A stretch of DNA of 64,000 bases, from positions 1,302,001 through 1,366,000 of the forward strand of contig NZ_VCDK01000003.1 of the NCBI RefSeq assembly GCF_007995215.1. The letters run 5' to 3'. Within the stretch, counting starts at the first letter, position 1. Each line of letters begins with the position of its first letter. The DNA is from Shimia ponticola. GTDB lineage: Bacteria; Pseudomonadota; Alphaproteobacteria; Rhodobacterales; Rhodobacteraceae. Shown piece after piece: positions 31,816 to 41,642 of the stretch. The notes beneath the pieces were generated by a model. It searched no databases. It was not told where the DNA came from and saw only the letters and a list, made by a program, of their open reading frames with translations. A program made the translations under genes and the position numbers.

Positions 31816-33372
31816 GTGCTTGACCGCCTTTCCGAACGACTTTCCACCTTTCGCGGCACGCCCGCTCTGCATCGTCAAATCCTTGGTCCGCCGGTTCTGG
31901 CCTTTCTTCCGGCGGTGACGCTTGCGGCGTATTGGCTGGGTGGAGAGCGCGCGCTTTTGGTCGCCGCTCTTTTGCTGCCGCTGCTCTACGCACTCTCGGC
32001 TTTGCTGGTCCAAAACGGAGACGAGCCGTTGGACGGTCACGCAACACTGAGCGACGTCAATTTGCGGGACCGCCTGATACAGGCGCTGGATGCCGCAGTG
32101 GATGATCAAAATGACACCGCTCACACCTCGGTTTGCTTTGCCATTGAAATCGATGAATTCAAAACGCTCGAAGAACGATACGGGCGAAAGGCGGGCGAAG
32201 ATATTCAGGCCCAGACCGCCGAACGCATCGCCGACAGCCTGCGCGGCTATGACGTGATCGCGCGCGTCGACCCGGCGACCTTTGCCGTAGCCTCTGCCCC
32301 GATGCGTCAATGTGATCTGGAAACCGCCATCCAGATGGCCGCGCGACTGCAATCCGCGATTGAACAGCCGATCAGCATCGACAACACGACAATCTACATC
32401 TGCTCTTCCATCGGGTTTTGCCTGACCTCACGTGCGCCTGCCAACCGGGGCGAGGCTGTGCTGGATGCCGCTCTTGTCGCCATGGTCGAGGCTCGGCGAA
32501 ATGGCCCGTCAGCCATGCGCGCCTTCACCCCGGAAATGCGCGCCCGGATCGAAGCGCGCCACTCCATGATCGAAGACGTGGCCAGCGCGCTGGATGCGGG
32601 GGATATCCGCCCATGGTTCCAGCCGCAGATTTCGACCGACACAGGCCGCGTCACGGGGTTTGAGGTTCTCGCCCGCTGGAAACACGCGGTTCGCGGGTTG
32701 GTTTCTCCAGCAGAGTTTTTGCCGGCAGTCGAACAGGCGGGCATGATGGAACGTCTGGGCGAGGCAATGCTGGACCACGCCCTGACCGCGCTTCGTGCAT
32801 GGGATCAGGCTGGCTGCAAAGTCCCCAGCATTGGCGTGAACTTCTCCACCGATGAACTGCGCAATCCCCAACTCTGCGAAAAGATCAAATGGGAGCTTGA
32901 ACGCCACGAAATAGACCCCGAACGCCTGAGTATCGAAATCCTTGAAACGGTGGTGGCCACATCGGACGATGACGTCATTACACGCAACATCGCGGGCTTG
33001 GCGCGCATGGGGTGTTGCATCGACCTCGATGATTTTGGCACAGGCCACGCCTCGATCAGTTCGATCCGACGCTTCTCAGTCAATCGGATCAAGATCGACC
33101 GCAGCTTTGTCATGAAGGTCGATGAAGATCAGGAACAAAAACGGATGTTGGCCGCGATTCTAATGATGGCAGAGCGCCTTGACCTCGAAACTCTTGCAGA
33201 AGGGGTCGAAACACTGGGTGAACATGCCGTGCTTTCAGAACTGGGATGCGGCCACGTTCAGGGCTACGGGCTGGCGCGCCCAATGCCGTTCGAAGAGACC
33301 ATCGACTGGATTGATCGCCATGAACAAAAACTGACTGGCGCATCCGGTACTGTGCAGCGCCCGGCGCAGTAG
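31816..33372 (+). CDS. Membrane GGDEF-EAL protein with degenerate GGDEF, probable c-di-GMP phosphodiesterase
   Basis: The protein is about 518 residues. Two hydrophobic segments (about residues 30-75) anchor it. A GGDEF-like domain follows in which the signature is replaced by RVDPATF, so cyclase activity is unlikely. The C-terminal EAL domain keeps its catalytic set: EVLARWKH, GVNFS, IEILET, DDFGTG, IKIDRSF, LAEGVET and HVQGYG. It is expected to hydrolyse c-di-GMP. The GTG at 31816 has AAGGGA 7 bases upstream; a GTG at 31771 is an alternative. Confidence 0.9.
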   Translation: MLDRLSERLSTFRGTPALHRQILGPPVLAFLPAVTLAAYWLGGERALLVAALLLPLLYALSALLVQNGDEPLDGHATLSDVNLRDRLIQALDAAVDDQNDTAHTSVCFAIEIDEFKTLEERYGRKAGEDIQAQTAERIADSLRGYDVIARVDPATFAVASAPMRQCDLETAIQMAARLQSAIEQPISIDNTTIYICSSIGFCLTSRAPANRGEAVLDAALVAMVEARRNGPSAMRAFTPEMRARIEARHSMIEDVASALDAGDIRPWFQPQISTDTGRVTGFEVLARWKHAVRGLVSPAEFLPAVEQAGMMERLGEAMLDHALTALRAWDQAGCKVPSIGVNFSTDELRNPQLCEKIKWELERHEIDPERLSIEILETVVATSDDDVITRNIAGLARMGCCIDLDDFGTGHASISSIRRFSVNRIKIDRSFVMKVDEDQEQKRMLAAILMMAERLDLETLAEGVETLGEHAVLSELGCGHVQGYGLARPMPFEETIDWIDRHEQKLTGASGTVQRPAQ

Positions 33373-33378
33373 CACACC

Positions 33379-33428
33379 GCAGAAAGCCTTCTGAGTCTGT
33401 CCACAGGGTCACAGTTTGGGCTTTCTGC
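33379..33428 (+). terminator. Inverted repeat after the EAL gene
   Basis: GCAGAAAGCC (33379-33388) pairs exactly with GGCTTTCTGC (33419-33428) around a 30-base loop, followed by TTGACCTTCTTCC. It probably ends transcription before yidC, although the downstream U-run is weak. Confidence 0.45.
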
Positions 33429-33517
33429 TTGACCTTCTTCCCCCTGCCTTGTTGAACCCCATATAATTTTCGACCCCCATGTCCGGGGTCTATGGCTGCT
33501 GAAGACAAGGCACGGTG

Positions 33518-35335
33518 ATGGACGATCAGAATAAGAACCTTCTGCTGGCCACAGGGCTCAGCTTTGTTGTCCTTTTGATCTGGATGGCGTTCTTTGCGCC
33601 CGAGCCTCCTGCACAGGACCCCAACCTCGCTCAGGAAACCGTTCAAACCGCCAATAGCGGTGTCAGCCTGCCTGCGGCAGAGGCCCCGACGACCACCGCA
33701 ACCGTCGCGCCCACGACGCAACCCGCCGACGATACCGCCTCGGCGCCGCGCATTCCCGTCGACACCGCGCGCCTCGAAGGCTCGATCTCACTGCTTGGTG
33801 GCCGGATCGACGACCTGCGCCTGAAAGATTACCGCGAGGACCTGTCCGAAGGCTCAGACATCGTGACCTTGCTGTCCCCGGTCGGAACTTCGGGCGCGTA
33901 CTATGCCTTGCACGGATGGGCCAACGGCACAGGGCTAGAGGCCGCTGATGTCCCCGGTCTGCGCACACTATGGTCCATCGAATCTGGCGACAACCTGACG
34001 GTCGAGACGCCGGTGACACTGCGCTGGGATAGCCCGGCTGGGCTGACATTCCGCAAGACCATCTCGGTTGACGAAGACTTCATGTTCACGGTGTCCCAAA
34101 GTGTTGAGAACACGGCCGCAGCCGCCGTGCGCCTTGCGCCTTACGGCCTGATCGCGCGTCACGGTACACCATCTGACCTCAAGAACTTCTTCATCCTGCA
34201 CGAAGGCCTGATCCGCATGACGGATGGCGAGTTGGGTGAAGTCGACTATGACGATGTCGCCGATCTCGAACTGGGCGAAGCCAACACATCCAATTCCGCA
34301 TCGCTTGATGTCGCGGAAAACGGCTGGATCGGCTTCACCGACCATTACTGGATGACCACGCTGGTTCCGCAACCCGGCACAGCGTTCAAATCGACCGCGA
34401 CCTACAATCCGCAGTCCGACATCTATCAGGCCGTCGCGCTGAAACCTACGCTGGACCTGCCCGCAGGCGGCAGCCTTGAAGCTTCGAGCCAATTCTTTGC
34501 TGGCGCGAAAGAGTGGGAGGCGATCCGCACCTATCAGAACGCGAGCGGCATCGACCGTTTCCTCGACTCGATTGACTGGGGCTGGTTTTTCTTCCTCACC
34601 AAGCCGATCTTTGCGGTCCTGCACTGGCTCAATGCCTTCATCGGCAACATGGGCTGGGCAATCATCGGCCTGACCCTGATCATCAAGGCGATCCTGCTGC
34701 CGCTGGCCTACAAGTCCTACGTCTCGATGGCCAAGATGAAAGAGCTTCAGCCAGAGATGGAAAAGCTCAAAGAGGCCGCAGGCGACGACCGCGAGAAAAT
34801 GCAGCGCGGCATGATGGAGCTGTACAAGAAAAACAAGGTAAACCCAGCGGGCGGCTGTCTGCCGATCCTGCTGCAAATCCCGATCTTCTTTGCGCTCTAC
34901 AAGGTGATCTTCGTCACGCTGGAACTGCGCCACGCCCCATGGTTCGGCCCCTTTGCCGACCTCAGCGCGCCTGACCCGACCTCGATCATGAACCTCTTTG
35001 GCCTGCTGCCATTCGCGGCACCGGCCCCGGAAAGCATCCTTGGCCTGATCTTCCTTGGTATCCTGCCGCTGATCCTCGGCGTATCGATGTGGCTGCAGCA
35101 AAAGCTGAACCCCGCTCCGACGGATCCGACACAGGCCATGATCTTTGCGTGGATGCCGTGGGTCTTCATGTTCATGCTCGGCACCTTCGCATCGGGCCTG
35201 ATCGTCTACTGGATCGCGAACAACGTGCTGACGTTCACCCAACAGTATCTGATCATGCGCAGCCAAGGCGTGAAGCCGGACATCTTCGGCAATATCAAGG
35301 CTGGCTTCAAAAAGTCGTCCAAGGCTGACTCATGA
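33518..35335 (+). CDS. yidC: Membrane protein insertase YidC
   Basis: The protein is 605 residues: an N-terminal helix (LLLATGLSFVVLLIWMAFF), a large periplasmic beta domain, then the conserved 60KD_IMP core with WGWFFFLTKPIF, GNMGWAIIGLTLIIKAIL, the cytoplasmic coiled hairpin KMKELQPEMEKLKEAAG, and NPAGGCLPILLQIPIFFALY. The family inserts membrane proteins with or without SecYEG. A GTG three bases earlier (33515) could also initiate. It is four-base coupled to the MOSC gene downstream. Confidence 0.97.
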   Translation: MDDQNKNLLLATGLSFVVLLIWMAFFAPEPPAQDPNLAQETVQTANSGVSLPAAEAPTTTATVAPTTQPADDTASAPRIPVDTARLEGSISLLGGRIDDLRLKDYREDLSEGSDIVTLLSPVGTSGAYYALHGWANGTGLEAADVPGLRTLWSIESGDNLTVETPVTLRWDSPAGLTFRKTISVDEDFMFTVSQSVENTAAAAVRLAPYGLIARHGTPSDLKNFFILHEGLIRMTDGELGEVDYDDVADLELGEANTSNSASLDVAENGWIGFTDHYWMTTLVPQPGTAFKSTATYNPQSDIYQAVALKPTLDLPAGGSLEASSQFFAGAKEWEAIRTYQNASGIDRFLDSIDWGWFFFLTKPIFAVLHWLNAFIGNMGWAIIGLTLIIKAILLPLAYKSYVSMAKMKELQPEMEKLKEAAGDDREKMQRGMMELYKKNKVNPAGGCLPILLQIPIFFALYKVIFVTLELRHAPWFGPFADLSAPDPTSIMNLFGLLPFAAPAPESILGLIFLGILPLILGVSMWLQQKLNPAPTDPTQAMIFAWMPWVFMFMLGTFASGLIVYWIANNVLTFTQQYLIMRSQGVKPDIFGNIKAGFKKSSKADS

Positions 35336-36093
35336 CCATATCTCTGGCGCATATCTACCGGCACCCAATCAAATCCCACGGGTCCGAGCGCCTTGAGACC
35401 GTCCGACTCACTGAAAACCAAACCCTTCCCTGGGACAGGGTTTGGGGCGTCGCCCACACCGACACGGATATTGACGGCTCGGCCTGGGCGCATTGCCGCA
35501 ACTTCACACGGGGTGCCGCAAATCCGGCACTTATGGCCATCAAAGCAACGTTTGACGATGCAACACAGCAGATCACGCTGACACATCCGGATCTTGCGCC
35601 CCTGACGGCAAACCCGGACACCGATGGTCCAGCAATCATCGAATGGGTCTCGGCCCTCGCCGTCGAAGGCCGCTCAGGCCCCGCACGCGTTTTGCGCGCT
35701 GCGATTTCTGCCGATGGACGTGGCTTCACCGATCAATCAGACCCCTATATCAGCATCCTGAACCTGACATCCCTGCGCGTGCTCAGCCAAAAGGCCGGGC
35801 GTGATATGTCACCATTGCGCTTTCGCGGAAATCTCTGGGTCGACGGCGCCGCCCCGTGGGAAGAATTCGACTGGCTTGGCAAACGCCTATCTCTGGGCGG
35901 CGCGATCCTTCAGGTCGAAGAGCGCATCGACCGGTGCCGCGCCACCGAGGCCAACCCAGACACAGGCAAGCGTGACACAAACACCCTCTCCTTGCTCGAA
36001 GACGGCTGGGACCACCGCGATTTTGGCGTCTTTGCCCGCGTGGTGCAGTCTGGTCCGGTCACCGTCGGTGATACGCTGAAGGTCTTGCAATGA
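35332..36093 (+). CDS. MOSC-domain protein
   Basis: The protein is 253 residues. An N-terminal MOSC_N-like beta barrel (IYRHPIKSHGSERLETV) is followed by the MOSC core with FRGNLWVDGAAPWEEF and the conserved Cys in RIDRCRATEANPDTGKRD, the residue that carries sulfur or binds molybdopterin in the family. It resembles mARC/YcbX-type proteins. ATGA overlaps link it to yidC and yihA, a standard arrangement in this bacterial family. Confidence 0.92.
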   Translation: MTISLAHIYRHPIKSHGSERLETVRLTENQTLPWDRVWGVAHTDTDIDGSAWAHCRNFTRGAANPALMAIKATFDDATQQITLTHPDLAPLTANPDTDGPAIIEWVSALAVEGRSGPARVLRAAISADGRGFTDQSDPYISILNLTSLRVLSQKAGRDMSPLRFRGNLWVDGAAPWEEFDWLGKRLSLGGAILQVEERIDRCRATEANPDTGKRDTNTLSLLEDGWDHRDFGVFARVVQSGPVTVGDTLKVLQ

Positions 36094-36737
36094 CGCTGCC
36101 CTTCCCCGTCGCACAGATCGACGATCCCGCAGCCCTTGAACGTGGCCGCAAACTGTTTGCCGGGCAGACCGAATTTCTCAAAGGTGTCGTGGCCATGTCA
36201 GGCCTGCCCCCTGCGGACAGGACCGAGGTCTGCTTTGCCGGGCGCTCAAACGTCGGCAAATCCAGCCTGATCAATGCGCTGACGGGGCGCAAAGGCCTGG
36301 CGCGCGCCTCGAATACGCCGGGTCGCACGCAGGAGATCAACTTTTTCACCTGTGCGGACCGTTATCTGGTGGACCTGCCCGGCTACGGCTTTGCCAATGC
36401 GCCTGTCGCCGTGGTCAAGAAATGGCAGAACCTTCTCAAAGCCTATCTCGCGGGTCGTCAAAACCTGCGCCGCGCCTTTGTCCTGATCGACGCCCGCCAC
36501 GGCATCAAATCCGTCGACGAAGAGATCATGAAACTGCTGAACACCTCAGCCGTGACATTTCAAGTCGTTCTGACCAAGGTCGACAAGAACAAAACGGTCC
36601 AGACAGAGAAGGTCCTGGACCAAGTCCGCACCAAACTGTCGAAACATCCTGCTGCCTTCCCGGAACTGATCCTGACCTCGTCGGAAAAAGGTGACGGCAT
36701 CGCAGACCTGCGGGCCGTAATCGCGGACATCACCTGA
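36090..36737 (+). CDS. yihA: Ribosome biogenesis GTP-binding protein YihA/EngB/YsxC
   Basis: The protein is 215 residues: G1 GRSNVGKSSLINAL, G2 NTPGRTQEINFF, G3 DLPGYGFA, G4 TKVDK and a G5-like TSSEKGDG, giving a complete GTPase. EngB acts in late assembly of the 50S subunit. It is coupled to the MOSC gene by a four-base overlap. Confidence 0.96.
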   Translation: MTLPFPVAQIDDPAALERGRKLFAGQTEFLKGVVAMSGLPPADRTEVCFAGRSNVGKSSLINALTGRKGLARASNTPGRTQEINFFTCADRYLVDLPGYGFANAPVAVVKKWQNLLKAYLAGRQNLRRAFVLIDARHGIKSVDEEIMKLLNTSAVTFQVVLTKVDKNKTVQTEKVLDQVRTKLSKHPAAFPELILTSSEKGDGIADLRAVIADIT

Positions 36738-36774
36738 ACCTGCTGGTGATCCTGCCGACACCAATCTTCTTGCC

Positions 36775-36802
36775 AAAAAAACTTCCGCCGGAGGCTCCGG
36801 CG
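36775..36802 (-). terminator. Intrinsic terminator for the leftward SDR gene
   Basis: Read on the minus strand, a perfect seven-base stem CGCCGGA/TCCGGCG with the loop GCC is followed by GAAGTTTTTTT. It lies about 90 bases past the stop of the SDR gene and also separates it from yihA. Confidence 0.8.
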
Positions 36803-36891
36803 CATCCCAAGCAGACGGACGGCAGGACCGGTGCGCTTCACCTGCCCTGCGCACACATGAAAATTCGAAGCTCTTGTAAGTGTTTTGCCTC

Positions 36892-37626
36892 TCAGACGTG
36901 CTGACCCGCGTTCACCTCGATCTCGGTTCCCGTCACATAAGACGCGGCATCGGAACACAGGAACCAGATGACGTCGGCCACCTCCATCGGTTGCCCCAGA
37001 CGGCGCAGTGGCAGACCCTCGACGATCTTTTCAGTACCGGGCGACAGGATCGACGTCTCGACCTCCCCCGGCGCAATGGCGTTGACGCGCACGCCAAGCG
37101 GGCCAAAGTCGTGGGCCATTTCCCGCGTGAGCGCCGCCAGCGCCGCCTTTGACGTGGCATAAGCCGCCCCGGCGAAAGGATGCACGCGTGCCCCCGCGAT
37201 TGACGTGACATTGACGACAGCCCCTTTGGTCGCCGCCAACTCCTCGCGCAGCCCGCGCGCGAGGATGACCGAGGCAAAGAAATTGACGTGGAACACATGC
37301 CCCCAAGTGCGCAGGTCGGTATCCAGCGTGCTCAGACGCGCGCCCTCGGGCCCCTTGGGGGACACGCCTGCATTATTGACCAAGGCATCAAGGTGTCCGT
37401 CCACCTTTTCGCGCACTTCCTCAATCGCTGCGATCACCGTCTTTGGATCAGCCAGATCGACCTGAATGTGGTTGTCCTGCCCGCCGGGCCAGGGGCACCG
37501 ATCATCAAAGGGTTGCCGCGAACATGTTAGAACACGCCATCCCTCTGCTGAGAACCGTTTCACTGTGGCGTGGCCGATGCCCCGGCTTGCCCCGGTCAGC
37601 AACAGCGTCTTTCGTCGTTCGGCCAT
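36892..37626 (-). CDS. Short-chain dehydrogenase/reductase of unknown substrate
   Basis: This 244-residue classical SDR has TGASRGIGH at the N-terminus, NNAGVSP near residue 85, a catalytic Ser in VTSIAG and YATSKAALAAL as the Tyr/Lys motif, ending with IEVNAGQHV. The cofactor is probably NADP or NAD. The ATG at 37626 is preferred over an upstream start. It is monocistronic with its own terminator. Confidence 0.88.
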   Translation of the reverse strand: MAERRKTLLLTGASRGIGHATVKRFSAEGWRVLTCSRQPFDDRCPWPGGQDNHIQVDLADPKTVIAAIEEVREKVDGHLDALVNNAGVSPKGPEGARLSTLDTDLRTWGHVFHVNFFASVILARGLREELAATKGAVVNVTSIAGARVHPFAGAAYATSKAALAALTREMAHDFGPLGVRVNAIAPGEVETSILSPGTEKIVEGLPLRRLGQPMEVADVIWFLCSDAASYVTGTEIEVNAGQHV

Positions 37627-37732
37627 CTTGCGCCCCTCTTCACCCAACACCTAGCACGCTTGGCATCCGCCGGATAGAAGGCTAGGACCGCCCAAATCCC
37701 GGGATGACACACGCATGAGAACGCAAGACACC

Positions 37733-38581
37733 ATGAACCGTGACTGGATAGCCACCGCCCGCACCCTGTCTCAGGCCCTGCCATACCTGCAACGCTATGA
37801 TGGGGCGATCGTCGTGATCAAGTTCGGTGGCCACGCCATGGGCAGCGATGAGGCGATGGACAGCTTTGCCCGCGACGTGGTGCTGATGCAGCAGGTCGGC
37901 GTCAATCCGGTGATCGTCCATGGTGGTGGTCCGATGATCAATGACATGTTGGGCAAGCTAGGCGTCGAAAGCCAGTTTGTGAATGGCAAACGCGTCACGG
38001 ACCAGGCCACGGTCGAAGTTGTCGAAATGGTTCTGTCCGGCCGTGTGAACAAGCGCATCGTGCAGGCCATCAATGCACAAGGCGGGCGCGCTGTGGGCCT
38101 GTCCGGCAAAGACGCCAATCTGATCACCTGTGATCAAACGGATCCTGCTCTGGGCCTTGTAGGCACCCCGTCCGATATCGACACCAATGTGCTCACAACA
38201 CTTTTTAGCGCCGACACGATCCCCGTCATCGCGCCCTTGGGGGTGGGTCGCAATGGCGAGACCATGAACATCAATGGCGACACAGCCGCCGGCGCCATTG
38301 CCGCAGCGCTGAATGCAGATCGTCTCCTGCTCTTGACCGATGTCGCGGGCGTCAAAAACGCCGAGGGTGAGGTCGTGACCGACCTCAATACAGCCCAGAT
38401 CAAGGACATGACCGAAAGCGGCGTGATCGCGGGCGGCATGATCCCCAAAACGGAAACCGCAACGCAGGCTGCCGAAAACGGCGTGCGCGCCGTGGTCATC
38501 CTCGATGGTCGGGCGCCAAACGCCTGCCTGCTCGAACTCTATACCGATCACGGCGCAGGCACCCTGATCCGCGCCTCCTGA
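37733..38581 (+). CDS. argB: Acetylglutamate kinase
   Basis: The protein is 282 residues, amino-acid-kinase fold: [12 protein letters not shown] (phosphate-binding Lys), [22 protein letters not shown] and the [14 protein letters not shown] strand, with [12 protein letters not shown] near the C-terminus. It phosphorylates N-acetylglutamate in arginine synthesis. The ATG at 37733 gives the normal start for the family; an ATG at 37715 would add six residues. No arginine genes are adjacent (argH is 11 kb away). Confidence 0.96.
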   Translation: MNRDWIATARTLSQALPYLQRYDGAIVVIKFGGHAMGSDEAMDSFARDVVLMQQVGVNPVIVHGGGPMINDMLGKLGVESQFVNGKRVTDQATVEVVEMVLSGRVNKRIVQAINAQGGRAVGLSGKDANLITCDQTDPALGLVGTPSDIDTNVLTTLFSADTIPVIAPLGVGRNGETMNINGDTAAGAIAAALNADRLLLLTDVAGVKNAEGEVVTDLNTAQIKDMTESGVIAGGMIPKTETATQAAENGVRAVVILDGRAPNACLLELYTDHGAGTLIRAS

Positions 38582-38700
38582 CACTCACGCGAAGCAGTCC
38601 TGGACGCCGATCCGGGACCTCTGCGTGACCCCCTCACACATTCCAGTGACCGCGACGCTGCGCCTCTTGTCGGGAGCGTGCTAATCCGCATGTTTGCCGC

Positions 38701-39486
38701 ATGGAAAACGAAGCGCTCATTCGCCTGTCGGCTTTCGTAGGCCTCTTCGCCCTCTTCGCACTGATGGAGGCGGTCTGGCCGCGCCGTGAAACCACGCGCA
38801 AACGCTGGGGCACGAACTGGGCGCTGGTGCTTGTCGACACGTTCGCACTCCGCCTTATGGCCATCCTTGTCCCGTTTCTCGCCATCGCTGCTGCCGTAGA
38901 TGCGGGGCGTCAGGGATGGGGGCTGTTCAACGCCATCGACTGGCCGCTCTGGCTTGAGGCAGTGCTGGCCATTGTCATTTTGGATTTCGTGGTCTGGGGC
39001 CACCACGTCCTGAACCACAAAGTCGACCTGTTCTGGCGCTTTCACCGCGTTCACCATGCGGATGAGGAAATGGACGTCACGACCGCCATTCGGTTTCACC
39101 CGCTGGAAAGCGTGATTTCGATGATCGTGAAGGTCGGAACAGTTTATCTGCTTGGCCCGACAGCGCTGGCCGTGCTGTTGTTCGAGGTGATCCTGAACGG
39201 CTCAGCCATGTTCAACCACTCCAATACCAAGCTTCCGCTCTGGCTCGACCGGCGTCTGCGTTGGTTCATGATCACCCCCGATATGCACCGCATTCACCAT
39301 TCTGCGGACCGGACCGAACATGACAGCAACTACGGGTTTGCGCTTAGCATCTGGGACCGGTTATTCGGCACCTATACAGTCAACCCAAATGGCGGTCATG
39401 ACGGCATGACGGTCGGTCTGCGCTGGCGCAATGGAGAAAGCCGGAGACTTGGATGGAGCCTCGTTCTGCCCTTCAAAAAACTCTGA
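38701..39486 (+). CDS. Sterol desaturase/fatty acid hydroxylase-family membrane protein
   Basis: This 261-residue di-iron membrane oxygenase has about four transmembrane helices and the histidine boxes HHVLNH (near residue 101), HRVHHADE (about 115) and HRIHHSADRTEHD (about 198). The family hydroxylates or desaturates lipids, for example sterols, fatty acids or carotenoids; the bacterial substrate is unknown. It overlaps the next gene by 34 bases. Confidence 0.92.
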   Translation: MENEALIRLSAFVGLFALFALMEAVWPRRETTRKRWGTNWALVLVDTFALRLMAILVPFLAIAAAVDAGRQGWGLFNAIDWPLWLEAVLAIVILDFVVWGHHVLNHKVDLFWRFHRVHHADEEMDVTTAIRFHPLESVISMIVKVGTVYLLGPTALAVLLFEVILNGSAMFNHSNTKLPLWLDRRLRWFMITPDMHRIHHSADRTEHDSNYGFALSIWDRLFGTYTVNPNGGHDGMTVGLRWRNGESRRLGWSLVLPFKKL

Positions 39487-40103
39487 CCCTTGGCGCGGCT
39501 GAACGGGGCCTGCGTCTAAACGGGGGCTTTCACCCGACGCCCGAGGACGGGTTGCATCCAGATATCAAGACAGTGGTTTTGCTTTCTCCTGCCGCAAACT
39601 TCTGGCAGGTCTTTACAGCAAGCCATGAATACCAAGGCGCCCTGCCCGACCCGATGGATCGATGGTCCCGACGCACCATCGGACGGTGGGCCTGCGAATT
39701 GGGCGGCAAAGCCTATTTTCCTTTCACAACCGACCCGATCCGCCCGTTTTTCAGCTGGGCGCTGCGCTCTGGACGCGCATGGGCCTCGCCGGTTACATTG
39801 CTCGTTGATGACACGAATGGATTGATGTCCTCGTTTCGCGGAGCCATCGGACTGCGCGAAACGCTTGACTTTGACGCAGGGTCAAGGCCCTGTGAAGGGT
39901 GTGAGGCCCCGTGTACAGGGGCCTGTCCAGTGGGGGCTCTGACGGTGGATGGCTACGACGTTCCACGCTGTATCGACTACCTACGCGACAACCCGTCGTC
40001 AGCGTGTCGTTTGCACGGATGTCAGGTACGGTTATCCTGTCCGGTTAGCACGGCCCCAAAGCCCGAACATGCGCAATTCCACATGGCAGTATTTGTGAGA
40101 TGA
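39453..40103 (+). CDS. 4Fe-4S ferredoxin-like protein
   Basis: The protein is 216 residues. A C-terminal segment CEGCEAPCTGACPVGAL (about residue 150) has the pattern of a bacterial 4Fe-4S binding site, and further Cys residues follow (RCIDYL, CRLHGCQVRLSCPV) for a second cluster. The N-terminal 140 residues, with WACELGGKAYFPF, are an alpha/beta region like that in QueG-related proteins. The role is unknown. The start is uncertain because it overlaps the desaturase; a later start would shorten it. Confidence 0.75.
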   Translation: MEPRSALQKTLTLGAAERGLRLNGGFHPTPEDGLHPDIKTVVLLSPAANFWQVFTASHEYQGALPDPMDRWSRRTIGRWACELGGKAYFPFTTDPIRPFFSWALRSGRAWASPVTLLVDDTNGLMSSFRGAIGLRETLDFDAGSRPCEGCEAPCTGACPVGALTVDGYDVPRCIDYLRDNPSSACRLHGCQVRLSCPVSTAPKPEHAQFHMAVFVR

Positions 40104-40588
40104 GCAAGACACTCATTGTCATGCGTCACGCAAAATCCAGCTGGGGGGATCATGGCCTCGCAGACATCGAACGGCCTTTGAACGCGCGCGGTATTGCATC
40201 GGCCAAGGCGATTGGGGAATGGCTTCGCTTTGGCAAATTCGAACCCTCGCTTGCCCTGATCTCAAACAGCCGCCGCACATCGCAGACTTGGGAAGAAATG
40301 GGGCTGAGCGCCGAAACTCAGTTCTTGCCAGAGCTCTACCATGCAGCCGCCGAGACGATCCTTAGAGTTTTGCGTGGGGCAAGCGGCGACTGCGTACTGG
40401 TGTTGGGTCACAATCCAGGCATCGGCGATTTCGCGGCGCGCATTTTGGGCGTCGCCCCATCCCATGACCGTTTCGCAGATTACCCAACCGGCGCAACACT
40501 GGTGGCGACGGTTCAGTCAGAGTGGTCTGACCTTGATTGGCACAGCGCGACCACGCGCGCCTTTACCGTGCCACGCGACCTGATGTGA
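40100..40588 (+). CDS. sixA: SixA-type histidine phosphatase
   Basis: The protein is 162 residues: the catalytic RHAKSSWGD box near residue 9 (His nucleophile), the second His in VLGHNPGIGDF and an Arg in SNSRRTSQTW. SixA enzymes dephosphorylate phosphohistidine in signalling proteins; broader phosphatase activity is also possible. ATGA overlap with the ferredoxin-like gene. Confidence 0.88.
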   Translation: MSKTLIVMRHAKSSWGDHGLADIERPLNARGIASAKAIGEWLRFGKFEPSLALISNSRRTSQTWEEMGLSAETQFLPELYHAAAETILRVLRGASGDCVLVLGHNPGIGDFAARILGVAPSHDRFADYPTGATLVATVQSEWSDLDWHSATTRAFTVPRDLM

Positions 40589-41590
40589 TCAGCTGACGCG
40601 CGCCACAACGTAGTCAGCCAAATCAACCAGCATGTCTTTGATCGGATGCGATGGAATGGTGTCCAAGGCCGCTTTGGCCCGCGCCGCGTGATCCAGCGCA
40701 ACAGCGCGCGTCTGATCCATCGCGCCATGCTTGGCCAGCAGTTCCAGAGCATGCTCCAGATCGCCATCACCCTGCTTGCCTTTGCCAATCACGCGTTCCC
40801 AGAACGCGCGTTCATCGGCATCTGCTGCGGCAATAGCCTTCAGGACAGGCAACGTCAGCTTCCGCTCGCGGAAGTCGTCGCCGATATTCTTGCCCGTGGC
40901 ATCCGTGGACCCGCCGTAATCCAACAGGTCATCCACGATCTGGAACGCGATGCCCAGCGCATCACCGTAATCGAATAGCGCCTGCACGGTCGCATGGTCC
41001 TGACCGGCAATCACACCACCCACCTCGGTCGCAGCCGAAAACAGGGCCGCAGTCTTGCCCCGGATCACCTTGAAATAGGTCTCTTCCGTGGTGGTGATGT
41101 CCTGCGCGGCGGTCAGTTGCAGAACCTCACCTTCGGCAATTGTCGCGGCAGCGTTAGCAAGAATATCCAGGACCCGGAGCGATCCTGTTTCGACCATCAA
41201 CTGGAACGACCGCGCGAAAAGATAGTCACCGACCAGCACGCTGGACTGATTGTCCCAAAGTAAGTTTGCCGTCGGGCGTCCGCGTCGCTGGTTGCTTTCA
41301 TCGACGACATCATCATGCAGCAAGGTGGCGGTATGGATGAACTCAACCGTCGCCGCCAGATGCACATGATAGGGCCCGTCATAGCCACACATCTTGGCCG
41401 CGGCGAGCGTCAGCATCGGGCGCACCCGCTTGCCTCCTGCATCCACCAGATGCGCCGTCACCTCTGGAATACGCGGGGCGTGCTCACTGGCCATACGCGC
41501 GCGGATCAACGCGTTCACCGCCGCCATTTCCTCGGTCAACTCGGCTGCCAGCCGTTCATGCGGTTTCGTTGCGACCTGATCCAGACCCAT
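40589..41590 (-). CDS. ispB: Polyprenyl diphosphate synthase, probable decaprenyl/octaprenyl type for ubiquinone
   Basis: This 333-residue all-alpha trans-prenyltransferase has the first Asp-rich motif LLHDDVVDES near residue 85 and the second, DDLLDYGG, near residue 214, plus the GGKRVRPM allylic site. The length and Gly-rich G(V/I)IAGQDH insert suit a long-chain synthase making the side chain of ubiquinone-10. The ATG at 41590 was chosen over an upstream start; the leader before it is not protein-like. Divergent from the DUF2007 gene. Confidence 0.92.
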   Translation of the reverse strand: MGLDQVATKPHERLAAELTEEMAAVNALIRARMASEHAPRIPEVTAHLVDAGGKRVRPMLTLAAAKMCGYDGPYHVHLAATVEFIHTATLLHDDVVDESNQRRGRPTANLLWDNQSSVLVGDYLFARSFQLMVETGSLRVLDILANAAATIAEGEVLQLTAAQDITTTEETYFKVIRGKTAALFSAATEVGGVIAGQDHATVQALFDYGDALGIAFQIVDDLLDYGGSTDATGKNIGDDFRERKLTLPVLKAIAAADADERAFWERVIGKGKQGDGDLEHALELLAKHGAMDQTRAVALDHAARAKAALDTIPSHPIKDMLVDLADYVVARVS

Positions 41591-41642
41591 CCCGTGTCCC
41601 CAACACTCGACAGCGCCACCTGCGGCGCTTACATCCCTATGT

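Noticed and set aside
33968-35266. 432-residue frame antisense to yidC
   Set aside because: It is a shadow of the yidC coding strand; no recognisable domain.
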